Assembly: GCF_041916975.1 (NCBI RefSeq)
Contig: NZ_JAYRYK010000001.1
Span: 1,302,001 to 1,366,000, forward strand
From: Sphingosinicella sp041916975
Lineage (GTDB): Bacteria; Pseudomonadota; Alphaproteobacteria; Sphingomonadales; Sphingomonadaceae
DNA length: 64,000 nt
Reading direction: 5' to 3'
Part shown: in pieces, positions 24,339 to 33,398 of the stretch
Position numbering within the stretch: the stretch's first letter is position 1
Layout: each line of letters opens with the position of its first letter
Position numbers and translations under genes: made by a program
Notes under the pieces: model-generated
Databases searched by the model: none
What the model saw: only the letters and a program-made list of their open reading frames with translations
What the model was told of the DNA's origin: nothing

Positions 24339-26648
24339 TTATGAATTTAGTTTCCGTCTCGAAACCTCATTTGTCACACGTTCGATATATGGATGAACTG
24401 CGCGTGCGTCGATCGGCTTGCTGAGCCAATACCCCTGAATTTGCCGGCATCCTTCCTTGCGGAGAATATCAGCCTGAGCTTCATCCTCCACGCCTTCCGC
24501 CAGTGTTTCCATGCCGAGCGCGTCGGCCAGGGTCGTGATGGCGCGGATCACCGCGTGTGCATTGCCGTCCTGCGTCAGGTCGCGCACGAAGCTCTGATCG
24601 ATCTTCAGCTTGTCGAACGGGAACGATCGCAGATAGCTGAGCGAGGAATAACCGGTCCCGAAATCATCAAGCGCGATCCGAACACCAAGCGCGCGCAGGC
24701 TGTGCAGCGCGCCCAGCGTCTTTTCCACGTTGGCGATGAAGATGCTCTCGGTGATTTCCAGTTCAAGCCGCGTCGCGGGCAGCCCGGACGATGCGAGTGC
24801 CGACATGACGACGCCCGCAATGTTGGGGCTGAGGAACTGTTTGGGCGAGACGTTGACGGCAACCGAAAGATCGCCCGGCCACGATGCCGCCTGATGGCAC
24901 GCTTCGCGGATCACCCATTCGCCGATCTGCACGATGAGGCCGGTATCCTCGGCAAGCGGTATGAAATCGGCCGGGCTGATCATGCCCTTTTCCGGGTGCG
25001 GCCAGCGGATGAGCGCTTCGAACGCCTTCAGCCGCTCCTCTTTCAGGCTGTAGAGCGGCTGAAAGTAAAGCTCGAAGCCGCCTTCTCGAATGGCCGTGCG
25101 CAGATCGAGTTCCATCTCGCGGCGCTGGCGCGCCTGTACGTCGAGCGATGGCTCGAAGAAATGAAACATGCCCTTGCCGTCGTGCTTGGCGCGATAGAGC
25201 GCAAGGTCGGCGTTCTTCATCAGCGTGACGCGGTCAGTGCCGTCATCGGGTGCGATGGCGATGCCCATGCTCGCCGAGGTTTCCGCCAGCTGTCCCTCGA
25301 TCGTGATCGAACGGTCGAAGCAGCCCTGCAGCTTTTCAGCGAGCGCGACAAGGTTCGCGCTGGGGGGCACTTCGCTCAGCAGAATGGCGAACTCGTCGCC
25401 GCCCAGCCGCGCCACAATGGCATCCTCCAGCGTATCCTGCAGATGCGCGGCGACATTGCGCAACAGCGTATCGCCCGCCGGGTGCCCCAGCGTGTCGTTA
25501 ACCACCTTGAAGTCGTCGAGATCGACATAAACGACCATCAGCCGCGCGTCGCCGCGCCGCCGGGCGATCGCGTGATCGATCTGTTCGGCAAACAGCTTGC
25601 GGTTGGGCAACCCGGTCAGATTGTCGTGAAGCGCGACGTGCGTGATCTGGCGTTCCCGCTCCTCGATCGCGGCGACCATCACGTTGAAACTCTCGCCGAG
25701 GCGCCCGATTTCGTCATCCGACGACACCTCGACGCGCGCTTGCTGCCCCTCGCCCACCAGTTGCGTCGCCTTGTCGAGCGCGCTCAGCGGCCGAGTGATC
25801 GACCGGGCGACCGGCCAGCTCAGAACCATGACGAGCGCGAGGCCGGCCGCGGCAAGCGAGACCAACAGCCATTGCAGCCCCGAATATTCGCTGAGAGCCT
25901 TGCTCAGCGAGTGATCAAGCACGAGGCGCGGCTGGATGCCGCTTTGAAGAGACGGTAGCGCCGTCACATAATGCAGAATGCGTTCGTCGCCGCCACTTTC
26001 GAACACATCGTCGCGCGTCGCGCGGGCCAGAGCCCCGCGCAATTCCGATTGTCCGACGACGCGGGCATTGATGTCGACCGCGGCGAGCTTGCTCAACCGA
26101 CCCATTTCCGTCGCATCGAGCGACTGCGCGAGCACAAGCCAGCCGATGAGATCAGGCGCTTCGATCGCCGAGGCCGCGGCAAGCGCGGGCTGACCGCCGA
26201 CCAGCACAATGCCGCGTTCCTGCCCCGCGTCGAGCGAGGACCAGAGCGCATCGACAGGCGGCAGCGCGCCGTCGGCGGACCCGACCATGTCGCCGTCGAG
26301 CCCCACGATGAACGCTGCATCGCTGCCGGAGCGTCGGCGCAAGCTATCCAGCGCGCTTTCAATCGTTGGCCGGTCGCTGGTGGCGACGGCCTGCCGGAAA
26401 CCAAAGTCCCGCGAAAGCACGTCGCCCGCGCCCCGCATCTGCTTTGCGCGCAGTTCGATGATCTCGTCGAACACGCGGGCATTGGCTGCAAGATCCCGCG
26501 AGGCGCTGGTTTCGCCGAACCGCGCGATGCCGTCGCCCGCCAGAAGCAGCACCGCGGCGAGCGTCACGGTGAACAGCCCCGCATAGGTGGCGGCGATCCG
26601 CAGTCTTAGGGAACGAAAACGGAGTTGCGGCGTGATCCGACGCAGCAT
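24339..26648 (-). CDS. Membrane GGDEF-EAL cyclic-di-GMP protein with HAMP domain
   Basis: This 769-residue protein makes and/or degrades c-di-GMP. The order is TM helix (about 17-37), periplasmic sensor (about 45-255), second TM helix (about 258-282), HAMP (about 283-335), GGDEF (about 345-505) and EAL (about 520-765). The cyclase motif RLGGDEFAILL at about 413 is intact, and so are the phosphodiesterase residues in FEALIRWPHPEKG (about 543) and DDFGTGYSSLSYL, so both activities are possible. Its start shares a base with the cupredoxin-like gene upstream, which suggests that this secreted metal-binding protein may feed its sensor. The divergent neighbour genes encode a DUF3034 protein and a truncated haemoglobin. 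Confidence 0.93.
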   Translation of the reverse strand: MLRRITPQLRFRSLRLRIAATYAGLFTVTLAAVLLLAGDGIARFGETSASRDLAANARVFDEIIELRAKQMRGAGDVLSRDFGFRQAVATSDRPTIESALDSLRRRSGSDAAFIVGLDGDMVGSADGALPPVDALWSSLDAGQERGIVLVGGQPALAAASAIEAPDLIGWLVLAQSLDATEMGRLSKLAAVDINARVVGQSELRGALARATRDDVFESGGDERILHYVTALPSLQSGIQPRLVLDHSLSKALSEYSGLQWLLVSLAAAGLALVMVLSWPVARSITRPLSALDKATQLVGEGQQARVEVSSDDEIGRLGESFNVMVAAIEERERQITHVALHDNLTGLPNRKLFAEQIDHAIARRRGDARLMVVYVDLDDFKVVNDTLGHPAGDTLLRNVAAHLQDTLEDAIVARLGGDEFAILLSEVPPSANLVALAEKLQGCFDRSITIEGQLAETSASMGIAIAPDDGTDRVTLMKNADLALYRAKHDGKGMFHFFEPSLDVQARQRREMELDLRTAIREGGFELYFQPLYSLKEERLKAFEALIRWPHPEKGMISPADFIPLAEDTGLIVQIGEWVIREACHQAASWPGDLSVAVNVSPKQFLSPNIAGVVMSALASSGLPATRLELEITESIFIANVEKTLGALHSLRALGVRIALDDFGTGYSSLSYLRSFPFDKLKIDQSFVRDLTQDGNAHAVIRAITTLADALGMETLAEGVEDEAQADILRKEGCRQIQGYWLSKPIDARAVHPYIERVTNEVSRRKLNS

Positions 26649-27265
26649 CAGCGCAGACTCAGTGTGATCGTCTGCACCGCCTGGCCCGCACTGACCCGGA
26701 ACGAGCGCCGGAATTCACCGCCCGGTGTTCGCGCGCGCGGGTGCCACACCGTCATTTGATAACTGCCCGCGGGCACCGTCGCCAGTTTTATGGTGCCGTT
26801 CGGATCGGTCTTTCCCGCGTAGGGCGTATCGACGACGCGGATATAGCCTCGCATCTCGTCGTGGATGTTGCACCCGAGCGCGACCGTACCCGGCAACGGA
26901 AAGTTTTGGGAACGCGTCTGGTCACGGCCGTAAAGGTCGATTTCAAAACGCGCCGCTTTGGAAAAGCTGTAAACGCTGTGGCGGACCTTATCGAGATTGG
27001 GGAAGGCCACGCTCGCCCCCTTCGCCACCACGAGCGTTCCCGGCGCGAACGCAATGTTCTTCTGCGCCATGGCTGCGCGCCAAGGAAACAGGATGGCGCC
27101 TCCGTTCCAGCCTCCGTCGGGGCCGAGTTCAACGACGGCGTCGCGTATCGGTACGCCGCGTTCATCGACCACCCTCACCTCAACGCCGATCGGGGCCGCT
27201 GTCCATGAAACGAACAGCGGTGCGCCGAGCGCGACCAGGGCCAGACAGAAAATCTTCTTTCTCAC
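26648..27265 (-). CDS. Cupredoxin-like secreted protein (methylamine utilization protein type)
   Basis: This 205-residue protein has a signal peptide (MRKKIFCLALVALGAPLFVSW). The core shows a carboxypeptidase-regulatory-like strand pattern and a blue-copper-like metal site: PNLDKVRHSVYSFSK supplies one His, and ALGCNIHDEMRGYI supplies Cys, His and Met in plastocyanin-like spacing. A role as periplasmic copper protein or redox sensor is inferred. It is upstream of and coupled to the GGDEF-EAL gene (one-base overlap). Copper connects it loosely with the bufferin locus 3 kb away. Confidence 0.82.
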   Translation of the reverse strand: MRKKIFCLALVALGAPLFVSWTAAPIGVEVRVVDERGVPIRDAVVELGPDGGWNGGAILFPWRAAMAQKNIAFAPGTLVVAKGASVAFPNLDKVRHSVYSFSKAARFEIDLYGRDQTRSQNFPLPGTVALGCNIHDEMRGYIRVVDTPYAGKTDPNGTIKLATVPAGSYQMTVWHPRARTPGGEFRRSFRVSAGQAVQTITLSLR

Positions 27266-27354
27266 CCGCTCGCAGCTAGGCGACAGAGCTTAATATTACC
27301 TCACCGCCACCGTGGGTTAACGCAATATTCGCGATCTGCTGCGATCAGCGCACC

Positions 27355-28257
27355 ATGAAAAACTGGCTCCCCCGCTGCGCCCGCACACCCAAATGGATCG
27401 CCGCCGTCGTGCTCGCCTGCACGCTCGCCGCACCGGCGGCCGCGCAGCAGGCCGATCTCTTCGACGGCGGCAAGTTGCTGCTCACCAACGGCGTATCGAG
27501 CATTCAGGGGGCCAGCGGCGGCGGTCTCGCCACTTGGTCAACTATCGCCGGGCGCGGAACGGACGCAGGCGTCGGCCTTTCCGCACACGCAACGCTGGTG
27601 GAACTTCCCGATTACGGCTTTCAAAGTCACGGCGTGTCCGTGGGGCTCTTCAACCGTGTCGAACTCAGCTACGCGCGGCAGAATTTCGATACCCGCGACG
27701 TCGGCACCGCGCTCGGCCTCGGCAAAGGCTTCACCTTCAACCAGGATATTTTCGCCGCCAAGGTGCGGCTGGCGGGCGATGTCGTCTACGGCGACCCGTT
27801 CATGCCGCAGATCGCCGTGGGCATCGAGCACAAGCGTAGCGCCGACACGCCGATCGTTCGCGCCGTCGGGGCCACCGAAGGCAGCGGCACGGATTTCACG
27901 CTCTCCGCGACAAAGCTGTTCCTCTCGCACAGCCTTCTCGTCAACACGACGCTGCGCCTTACGAAGGCGAACCAGAACGGGCTGCTCGGTTTCGGCAGTG
28001 CAAGCGGCAAAAAACATTCGCTTCAGTTCGAAGGTTCCGTCGCCTATCAGCTTTCTCGGCGCGCGGTGATAGGCGCGGAGTACCGCACCAAACCAGATAA
28101 TCTCGCCATCGCGCGCGAGGATGATTGGTGGGATTTGTTCGCCGCCTACGCAATCACGAAGAATATCACGATCACCGCCGCTTATGTCGATCTGGGCTCA
28201 ATCGCCACGTTCGACCGCCAGCGCGGCGGCTTCCTCTCCGCGCAATTCGCCTTCTAG
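27355..28257 (+). CDS. DUF3034-family outer-membrane-type beta-barrel protein
   Basis: This 300-residue protein has a signal peptide ending in APAAAQQ. The mature part starts DLFDGGKLLLTNGVSSIQGASGGGLATW, the signature of DUF3034, and has alternating strands and a C-terminal Phe (FLSAQFAF), as outer-membrane barrels do. No function is established. The gene reads away from the cupredoxin/GGDEF pair and is followed after 10 bases by a truncated haemoglobin, a set of four seen together in other proteobacteria by family association. Confidence 0.82.
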   Translation: MKNWLPRCARTPKWIAAVVLACTLAAPAAAQQADLFDGGKLLLTNGVSSIQGASGGGLATWSTIAGRGTDAGVGLSAHATLVELPDYGFQSHGVSVGLFNRVELSYARQNFDTRDVGTALGLGKGFTFNQDIFAAKVRLAGDVVYGDPFMPQIAVGIEHKRSADTPIVRAVGATEGSGTDFTLSATKLFLSHSLLVNTTLRLTKANQNGLLGFGSASGKKHSLQFEGSVAYQLSRRAVIGAEYRTKPDNLAIAREDDWWDLFAAYAITKNITITAAYVDLGSIATFDRQRGGFLSAQFAF

Positions 28258-28267
28258 GACTCCGAAC

Positions 28268-28804
28268 ATGATCCTGCTTGCCGCCCTCCTTCTGATGCAG
28301 ACGGTTCCCGAAGCCTCCGCGAACGATTCCGTGGACTGGGACAAGGAATTCGGCGTCGCGGAAAAGGTCCGCGATCCCGTCACAGGCGAATTGCCGGTCG
28401 ATCCTTATACTCAACGCGACAGCAACGCTGGCACGAAACCGTTCGAAGGTACCGGCATGGCGAAAGCCTTCGGCGGTCAGGACGGCATCCGCCGCATCAC
28501 GATACGCACCGTCGAACTTTCCGAGGCCGACCCGCGCATTGCGAAAATCTTCAAGGCGCATGACATGGTGCGGCTGAAACGCACGCTGTTCGAACAGTTC
28601 TGCTACATTCTGAACGCCGGATGCAGCTACAGCGGGCGGGACATGGCGACGTCGCACAAGGATATGGGCGTGCGGATGCGGGACATGAATGCCCTTGTCG
28701 AAAACCTTCAGCAGGCGATGCGGGAGGAGAATGTACCGTTTCCCGCGCAAAATCGCTTTCTAGGAAAGCTGGCTCCCATGTCACCAGATGTAATGGCTCA
28801 ATAG
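28268..28804 (+). CDS. Secreted group-1-like truncated haemoglobin
   Basis: This 178-residue protein has a short hydrophobic N-terminus (MILLAALLLMQTVPEASA) that looks like a signal peptide. The C-terminal half matches truncated globins: FGGQDGIRRITIRTVELSEADPRIAKIF (helices A-B), LKRTLFEQFCYILNAGCSYSGRDMATSHKDMGV with the proximal His in SHKDMGV, then NALVENLQQAMREENVPFPAQNRFLGKLAPM. Such globins bind O2 or NO. Export to the periplasm would be unusual but fits the divergent sensor gene. Start at the ATG 28268, 10 bases after the DUF3034 stop. Confidence 0.83.
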   Translation: MILLAALLLMQTVPEASANDSVDWDKEFGVAEKVRDPVTGELPVDPYTQRDSNAGTKPFEGTGMAKAFGGQDGIRRITIRTVELSEADPRIAKIFKAHDMVRLKRTLFEQFCYILNAGCSYSGRDMATSHKDMGVRMRDMNALVENLQQAMREENVPFPAQNRFLGKLAPMSPDVMAQ

Positions 28805-29010
28805 CCTCGCCCCTGTGCTTATGATTATACAGGAGGCCTCATTCATCAAAAGGGCTCCTGCGAGAACTGACCATTCCAGGCACTTCATCGCAATGCTCGC
28901 ATGAGAGGATTGGGGCGCAAACCATCACAGACAACGTGGCGATCGAAATGGCGGCTTACCGCTGCACGGCTCTGGATTCCTGACGGTCCGCAAGGTCGAA
29001 GAAGCCGCCA

Positions 29011-29235
29011 TTATGAGTCCCGTTCCGCGGCCTCCGCTTCGAACGCCCGCTTCCCTTTGCGCCGCCACAGTGCAATGACCTCGCCGCGCGGCTCCCCGTT
29101 CGCCTGCTGCACGAGCCCGAGCAACGCGCCGTAGATCGCAGCGCGATCGTCCTCGACGAGCACATCGAGCCTGGCCTTGACGATGAGCCCGCCAAGTTCG
29201 ATGAGCCGGCGCGTCCGCTCGCGGCGTTTCACCAC
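29011..29235 (-). CDS. traD: Conjugal transfer protein TraD (Ti type)
   Basis: This small protein of about 74 residues matches the TraD family: KRRERTRRLIELGGLIVKARLD, then RAAIYGALLGLVQQA. Ti-type TraD helps relaxosome function at oriT. No ATG is available at the right place; two adjacent GTG codons (29235 and 29232) give the family length. A longer ATG frame up to 29484 runs through traC out of frame and is rejected. It follows traC by 13 bases. Confidence 0.72.
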   Translation of the reverse strand: MVKRRERTRRLIELGGLIVKARLDVLVEDDRAAIYGALLGLVQQANGEPRGEVIALWRRKGKRAFEAEAAERDS

Positions 29236-29248
29236 CCACCCCCGCGTA

Positions 29249-29569
29249 TCAGCCCGCGCCCGCCGCGCCTGCAGCCGGCTCTGGAGAACGCGGAGCCGCC
29301 GCTCGGCGCGGATTGCCCTTAGCAGCGCTTGTCGCAAGTTTCCCGCGCAGAAAGAACGCCGCGCCCGCGGTGCGCCATTCCTCCCTCTGCACCATGTCGG
29401 TGGTCGCGGCGGCGTTGACCAGCACGCCCGCGAGCACATCGACCCCGAGGCCATCGGCGCCGGTCGCCGTGACCAGCTGCCCAAGCTCGCGAAGCTTCCG
29501 CTCCTGAAGCGCCTTCGCCTTGTGGGCGAGCAGCTTCATCTCGGCATCATAGTCGCGGGGTCTGCGCAT
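29249..29569 (-). CDS. traC: Conjugal transfer protein TraC-like
   Basis: This 106-residue protein starts MRRPRDYDAEMKLLAHKAKALQERKLRELGQLVTATGADGL, a charged helix followed by a compact domain with EEWRTAGAAFF. It resembles the small accessory protein placed in front of TraD at Ti-type oriT regions, which binds oriT with the relaxase. The Ala/Pro-rich tail is poorly conserved. It reads away from traA across the oriT. Symbol is by position and partial similarity. Confidence 0.65.
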   Translation of the reverse strand: MRRPRDYDAEMKLLAHKAKALQERKLRELGQLVTATGADGLGVDVLAGVLVNAAATTDMVQREEWRTAGAAFFLRGKLATSAAKGNPRRAAAPRSPEPAAGAAGAG

Positions 29570-29665
29570 GGGGTTCGCTCCATCGGTTCTGTCGCGGAAT
29601 GCGCCGAGGCTACGAGTTGTTCTGGCGCGCGGTAAAGAGGCCGAACCCGTGTGAGACCACCCGGT

Positions 29666-29716
29666 CCCTCGCGAGATTCGATCTTGTGAGGGCGCGCTTA
29701 TACGTCGTGCCGACGT
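29666..29716 (+). other. Candidate origin of transfer (oriT), Ti/RSF1010-like
   Basis: The block GAGGGCGCGCTTATACGTCG (29688-29707) resembles the Ti-plasmid nic core (agggcgca-attatacgtcgc). CCCTC (29666-29670) and GAGGG (29688-29692) are an inverted repeat, and ACGTCG/CGACGT with a TGC loop (29702-29716) is a perfect one. It lies between divergent traC and traA, where Ti-type oriT sits. Nick site not verified. Confidence 0.7.
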
Positions 29717-29745
29717 GGCTTTCGGGGTGTAGATGGATAGGCCTT

Positions 29746-32613
29746 ATGGCGATCTATCACTTCAGCGCGAAGGTCATCAGCCGGAGTACCGGAGCAAGCG
29801 CGCTCGCGTCTGCCGCGTACCGATCCGCCTCGCGGCTGCACGACCAGCGCCTCGATCGCCACCACGACTTCACGGGCAAGGCCGGCGTCATCCATTCTGA
29901 AGTGATGCTCCCCGAACATGCCCCGCAGCATCTGCGTGACCGCGAAGCGCTCTGGAACAGTGTCGAGGCGGCCGAGGTGCGCAAGGACGCGCAGCTCGCG
30001 CGCGAGGTCGAGTTCGCACTGCCAAGGGAACTGGAACAGGCCGACGCGACTCAGGTGGCGCGCGACTTCGTGCAACGTGAGTTCGTCGATCGCGGCATGT
30101 GCGCCGATCTCAATCTGCACTGGGACATCGACGCTGATGGGCTCGCAAAGCCCCATGCCCATGTCATGCTCACCATGCGCGAAGTCGATGAGAACGGCTT
30201 CGGCGCAAAGATCCGCGACTGGAACAGCACGCCGCTCCTCGAACACTGGCGTGAGGCCTGGGCAGATCACCTCAACCGCGCACTCGCCGAGCGCGATATC
30301 GACATCACCGTCGACCACCGCAGCCTCGAGGCGCAGGGCATCGACCTTGAACCCCAGAACAAGATCGGCCCGGCGGCATCGCGCATGGCGGCCGTGGGGC
30401 TTGTCGGCGAGCGTCTCGACGAACACCGCGCGATCGCGCGCGCCAATGGCGAGCGGCTGCTTCGCAGCCCCGAAGTGGCACTCGATGCACTAACGCATAA
30501 CCAGGCGACGTTCACGCGCCGGGAGCTTGCGATGTTCGTGCACCGGCACAGCGACGGAAAGGATCAGTTCGACGGCGTGCTTGCCGCGGTCGAAGCCTCG
30601 CCCGCGCTGGTCGCCCTGGGCAGGGACGGACGCGAGCAGGAGCGGTTCACCTCCCGCCCCATGCTGGAGACCGAGCAGCGGCTCGAACACGCCACGGAGC
30701 GCCTGCTGGGGCAGGAGAAGCACGCTGTCCGCGACCTGTTCCGCGACCATGCCGTCGCGCGTGCCGAGCGGCACGGGCTCGTGCTCTCCTCCGAGCAGCG
30801 CGCCGCGCTCGATCATGTCACCGAACCCAGGGGTCTCGGTGTCATCGTCGGCTATGCCGGAACGGGGAAGTCGGCGCTGCTCGGCGTGGCGCGTGAAGCG
30901 TGGGAGGATGCCGGGTACCGCGTGCGCGGTCTTGCACTCTCCGGCATCGCTGCCGAGAACCTGGAAGCTGGTTCTCGGATACCGTCGCGAACCATCGCAG
31001 CGCAGGAGCACGCCTGGGCAAACGGCGCCGATCGACTGACGTCCCGCGATGTGCTCGTCATCGACGAGGCCGGGATGATCGGCACGCGGCAGATGGAGCG
31101 TGTGCTGTCACACGCCAGTGAGGTCGGCGCGAAGGTGGTGCTCGTGGGCGATCCCGAGCAGCTGCAGGCGATCGAGGCGGGCGCGGCGTTCCGCAGCACC
31201 CATGAGCGTCACGGCGGGGTCGAGGTCACCGAAATCCGCCGCCAGCACGACGCCTGGCAGCGTGATGCCGTGCGACAGCTGGCGACGGGCAGAACCGCGG
31301 AGGCGGTCCATGCACTCAACGAGCATGACCGCATCCACGCATCGCCGACCGAAGCCGACGCGAAGAAACAGCTGATCGATCGCTGGGACAGGGACCGGAA
31401 GGCGCAGCCGCAGAAGAGCCGGCTGATCCTCGCGCACACGCGCGCCGATGTTGCGGAGCTCAACGCGCTCGCACGCCAGCGCCTGCGGCTTGGCAAACAG
31501 CTGGGTGATGACGTCCGTGTCGAGACCACGAAAGGCCCGAAGCCGTTCGCGCGCGGCGACCGGGTGATGTTCCTGCGAAACGAGAAGAGCATCGGCGTCA
31601 AGAACGGCTCGCTCGGCAGGGTCGAGAGCGTCACTCAGGCCCGCATGGCGGTGATGCTCGACGATGGCAGGAGCCTGCAGTTCGACACGAAGCTCTATAC
31701 CGATATCGATCATGGCTATGCCGCCACCATTCACAAAGCACAGGGGGTGACCGTGGACCGGTCCTACGTGATGGCGACAGGCGGCATGGACCGTCACGGT
31801 GCCTATGTGGCGCTGTCCCGTCACCGCGAGCGGGTGGACCTCTACTATGGCAAGGAGACGTTCAAAAACGAGCAGCAGCTGATCCGCACGCTGGCACGCG
31901 ACCGCGGCAAGGACATGGTCGGCGACTACGGGCCGGTCACCGACAAGGCCGAGGCGTTCGCGGCGAGGCGCGGCATTACGCTCAGGGAGCGGGTCAAGGA
32001 GATCACCACCAAGGTCCGCGACATGTTCGAGGGGCTGCAGCTCAAAAGCACCCCGATCCAACCTCCAAAGCCGCAGCTCGAGCCTGCGGTCGAGCAGTAC
32101 GCCCGCACGGTGCACAAGGTCCGCGAGATGGGGCTTGCGCGCGTGCCGATGAGCGAACCCTTGCGCGTCCTGCACGAACGCGACGAGGCCGCGCTCGATG
32201 CAATCCGCCCCGGCGCGGCGCGTGATCTCCGGGACGCATGGCGCGCGGACCTGAAGCTCCTCGATACGATGGCACGCGGCGACGTGCGGCAGGCGCGCGC
32301 CATCCTCGACGAGGCCGAGCGTGTTCGCAGCGATCCCGCCTACCGCGCCGACCGGTTCGTCGCCGAATGGACCCGGCTCAGAAAGCAACAGGAACATGCC
32401 CGGTTCTGGGGCGAGGAACACAAGCTCCCGAAGATCAATGCGGGCATGATGGGACTCGCCAAGAGCCTCGAGCGCGATGCGCAGATGGAATCACTGCTTC
32501 GTCCACGTGCCCGCGAGCTGGGGCTCGGCATCGGCATGGAACCGGAACGGGGACTGTCCCGGGAGCTCTCAGACTGGTTCGGCCTCTCGCGCGGAAGGGG
32601 CCTCAGCCGTTAG
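29746..32613 (+). CDS. traA: Ti-type TraA relaxase/helicase (MobQ class)
   Basis: TraA nicks oriT and unwinds the transferred strand. The 955-residue protein has an N-terminal MobA/MobL relaxase (MAIYHFSAKVISRSTGASALASAAYRSA) with the metal-binding H-x-H in KPHAHVMLTMREVDENGFG near 140. A RecD-like helicase follows, with Walker A GYAGTGKSALL near 370 and Walker B VLVIDEAGMIG near 435, then HKAQGVTVDRSYVMATGG and YVALSRHRERVDL. The ATG at 29746 is chosen because the family starts M-A-I-Y-H-F-S. Catalytic motifs look intact, so the element may be mobilizable by a helper. Confidence 0.95.
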   Translation: MAIYHFSAKVISRSTGASALASAAYRSASRLHDQRLDRHHDFTGKAGVIHSEVMLPEHAPQHLRDREALWNSVEAAEVRKDAQLAREVEFALPRELEQADATQVARDFVQREFVDRGMCADLNLHWDIDADGLAKPHAHVMLTMREVDENGFGAKIRDWNSTPLLEHWREAWADHLNRALAERDIDITVDHRSLEAQGIDLEPQNKIGPAASRMAAVGLVGERLDEHRAIARANGERLLRSPEVALDALTHNQATFTRRELAMFVHRHSDGKDQFDGVLAAVEASPALVALGRDGREQERFTSRPMLETEQRLEHATERLLGQEKHAVRDLFRDHAVARAERHGLVLSSEQRAALDHVTEPRGLGVIVGYAGTGKSALLGVAREAWEDAGYRVRGLALSGIAAENLEAGSRIPSRTIAAQEHAWANGADRLTSRDVLVIDEAGMIGTRQMERVLSHASEVGAKVVLVGDPEQLQAIEAGAAFRSTHERHGGVEVTEIRRQHDAWQRDAVRQLATGRTAEAVHALNEHDRIHASPTEADAKKQLIDRWDRDRKAQPQKSRLILAHTRADVAELNALARQRLRLGKQLGDDVRVETTKGPKPFARGDRVMFLRNEKSIGVKNGSLGRVESVTQARMAVMLDDGRSLQFDTKLYTDIDHGYAATIHKAQGVTVDRSYVMATGGMDRHGAYVALSRHRERVDLYYGKETFKNEQQLIRTLARDRGKDMVGDYGPVTDKAEAFAARRGITLRERVKEITTKVRDMFEGLQLKSTPIQPPKPQLEPAVEQYARTVHKVREMGLARVPMSEPLRVLHERDEAALDAIRPGAARDLRDAWRADLKLLDTMARGDVRQARAILDEAERVRSDPAYRADRFVAEWTRLRKQQEHARFWGEEHKLPKINAGMMGLAKSLERDAQMESLLRPRARELGLGIGMEPERGLSRELSDWFGLSRGRGLSR

Positions 32614-32617
32614 GCTC

Positions 32618-33118
32618 ATGCGCATGACGACCGACTCATCACCGGCAGACGCGTTCGAGGCACTCCGGCGCGAGGTGGCGCTGCTCCGCCGCGCGCTCGA
32701 AGGCCTTGCCGCCGAGCAGAAGGCGCAGCCCGATTACAGCGGCGTGCTCGCCGGTATCGGGGCGCGGATCAGGGAACAGAATGCAGCGCTCGGTGCCATG
32801 GCAAACGCACCGGCGGTTCAGCTCACCCCCGCGGCCCTGGGACAGCAGATCCTGCGCGCAAGCGAACAGGTGCGGGCGGAGGATGCCCGACTGCTCGGTC
32901 ATGCACAGAACGGGATGACGGCAGCAGTGCGTCAGATCGAGCGGGCACTCTCCACAGCGCGGACAGCCCATGCGCAACAAAGAGCCGTCAGATGGTATGC
33001 GATACTTGGCATCGTGGCCGGGGTTATCTTGGGCGCTGCGGGTGCCGCAATCACTATTGAAGGAAACACATCCCCCGCCTTGATCACCAGCGAAGGCAGC
33101 TCAAAGGGCCCCAATTAA
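32618..33118 (+). CDS. DUF6118-like protein with C-terminal membrane helix
   Basis: This 166-residue protein starts just behind traA. The N-terminal half is a charged coiled-coil helix (DAFEALRREVALLRRALEGLAAEQKAQPDYSGVLAGIGARI) and the end has one hydrophobic helix (AVRWYAILGIVAGVILGAAGAAITI). Proteins of this build follow traA in sphingomonad plasmids; function unknown. Two in-frame ATG (32618, 32624) are possible. The product may be shorter than the family norm, with the tra operon ending here. Confidence 0.65.
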   Translation: MRMTTDSSPADAFEALRREVALLRRALEGLAAEQKAQPDYSGVLAGIGARIREQNAALGAMANAPAVQLTPAALGQQILRASEQVRAEDARLLGHAQNGMTAAVRQIERALSTARTAHAQQRAVRWYAILGIVAGVILGAAGAAITIEGNTSPALITSEGSSKGPN

Positions 33119-33152
33119 CGTAGGATCGAGGTCTGCTTTATACGCACAGCCT

Positions 33153-33392
33153 CTAACTGAAGGGGAAAGTTCTGCCCTGCCCCGCGCTCGTAAGCCAGTG
33201 CTCCTCCTGAAGTTTAAACAGGAACTCTTTCGTGATTTTGCAAACTTGTTCGATCGCGGATCGTGCACTGAGGTGAGCTTCAAGAAATGGAGATTTTCTC
33301 CTGTAAACGCTCTCAGAAGGCGTATCGATAATCCTCCACCTCACCTCTAGGGACTGAAAAATCCCCTTCAAACATCCGTCGGTGTGAAGCAT
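33153..33392 (-). CDS. Small hypothetical protein downstream of tdh
   Basis: This 79-codon frame starts six bases after the tdh stop and in the same direction. The product (MLHTDGCLKGIFQSLEVRWRIIDTPSESVYRRK and so on) is mixed hydrophilic with no family I recognise. Position supports operon membership, but composition is not decisive, so it could be chance. The other frames in the 280-bp gap look no better. Confidence 0.25.
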   Translation of the reverse strand: MLHTDGCLKGIFQSLEVRWRIIDTPSESVYRRKSPFLEAHLSARSAIEQVCKITKEFLFKLQEEHWLTSAGQGRTFPFS

Positions 33393-33398
33393 CTTGCA

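Noticed and set aside
23971..24396. 141-codon plus-strand frame between bufC and the GGDEF-EAL gene
   Set aside because: No recognisable family, overlaps the opposite gene's end by 58 bases, and no convincing ribosome site.
24393..25958. 521-codon plus-strand frame opposite the GGDEF-EAL gene
   Set aside because: Lies fully antisense to intact GGDEF and EAL motifs and shows no family signature.
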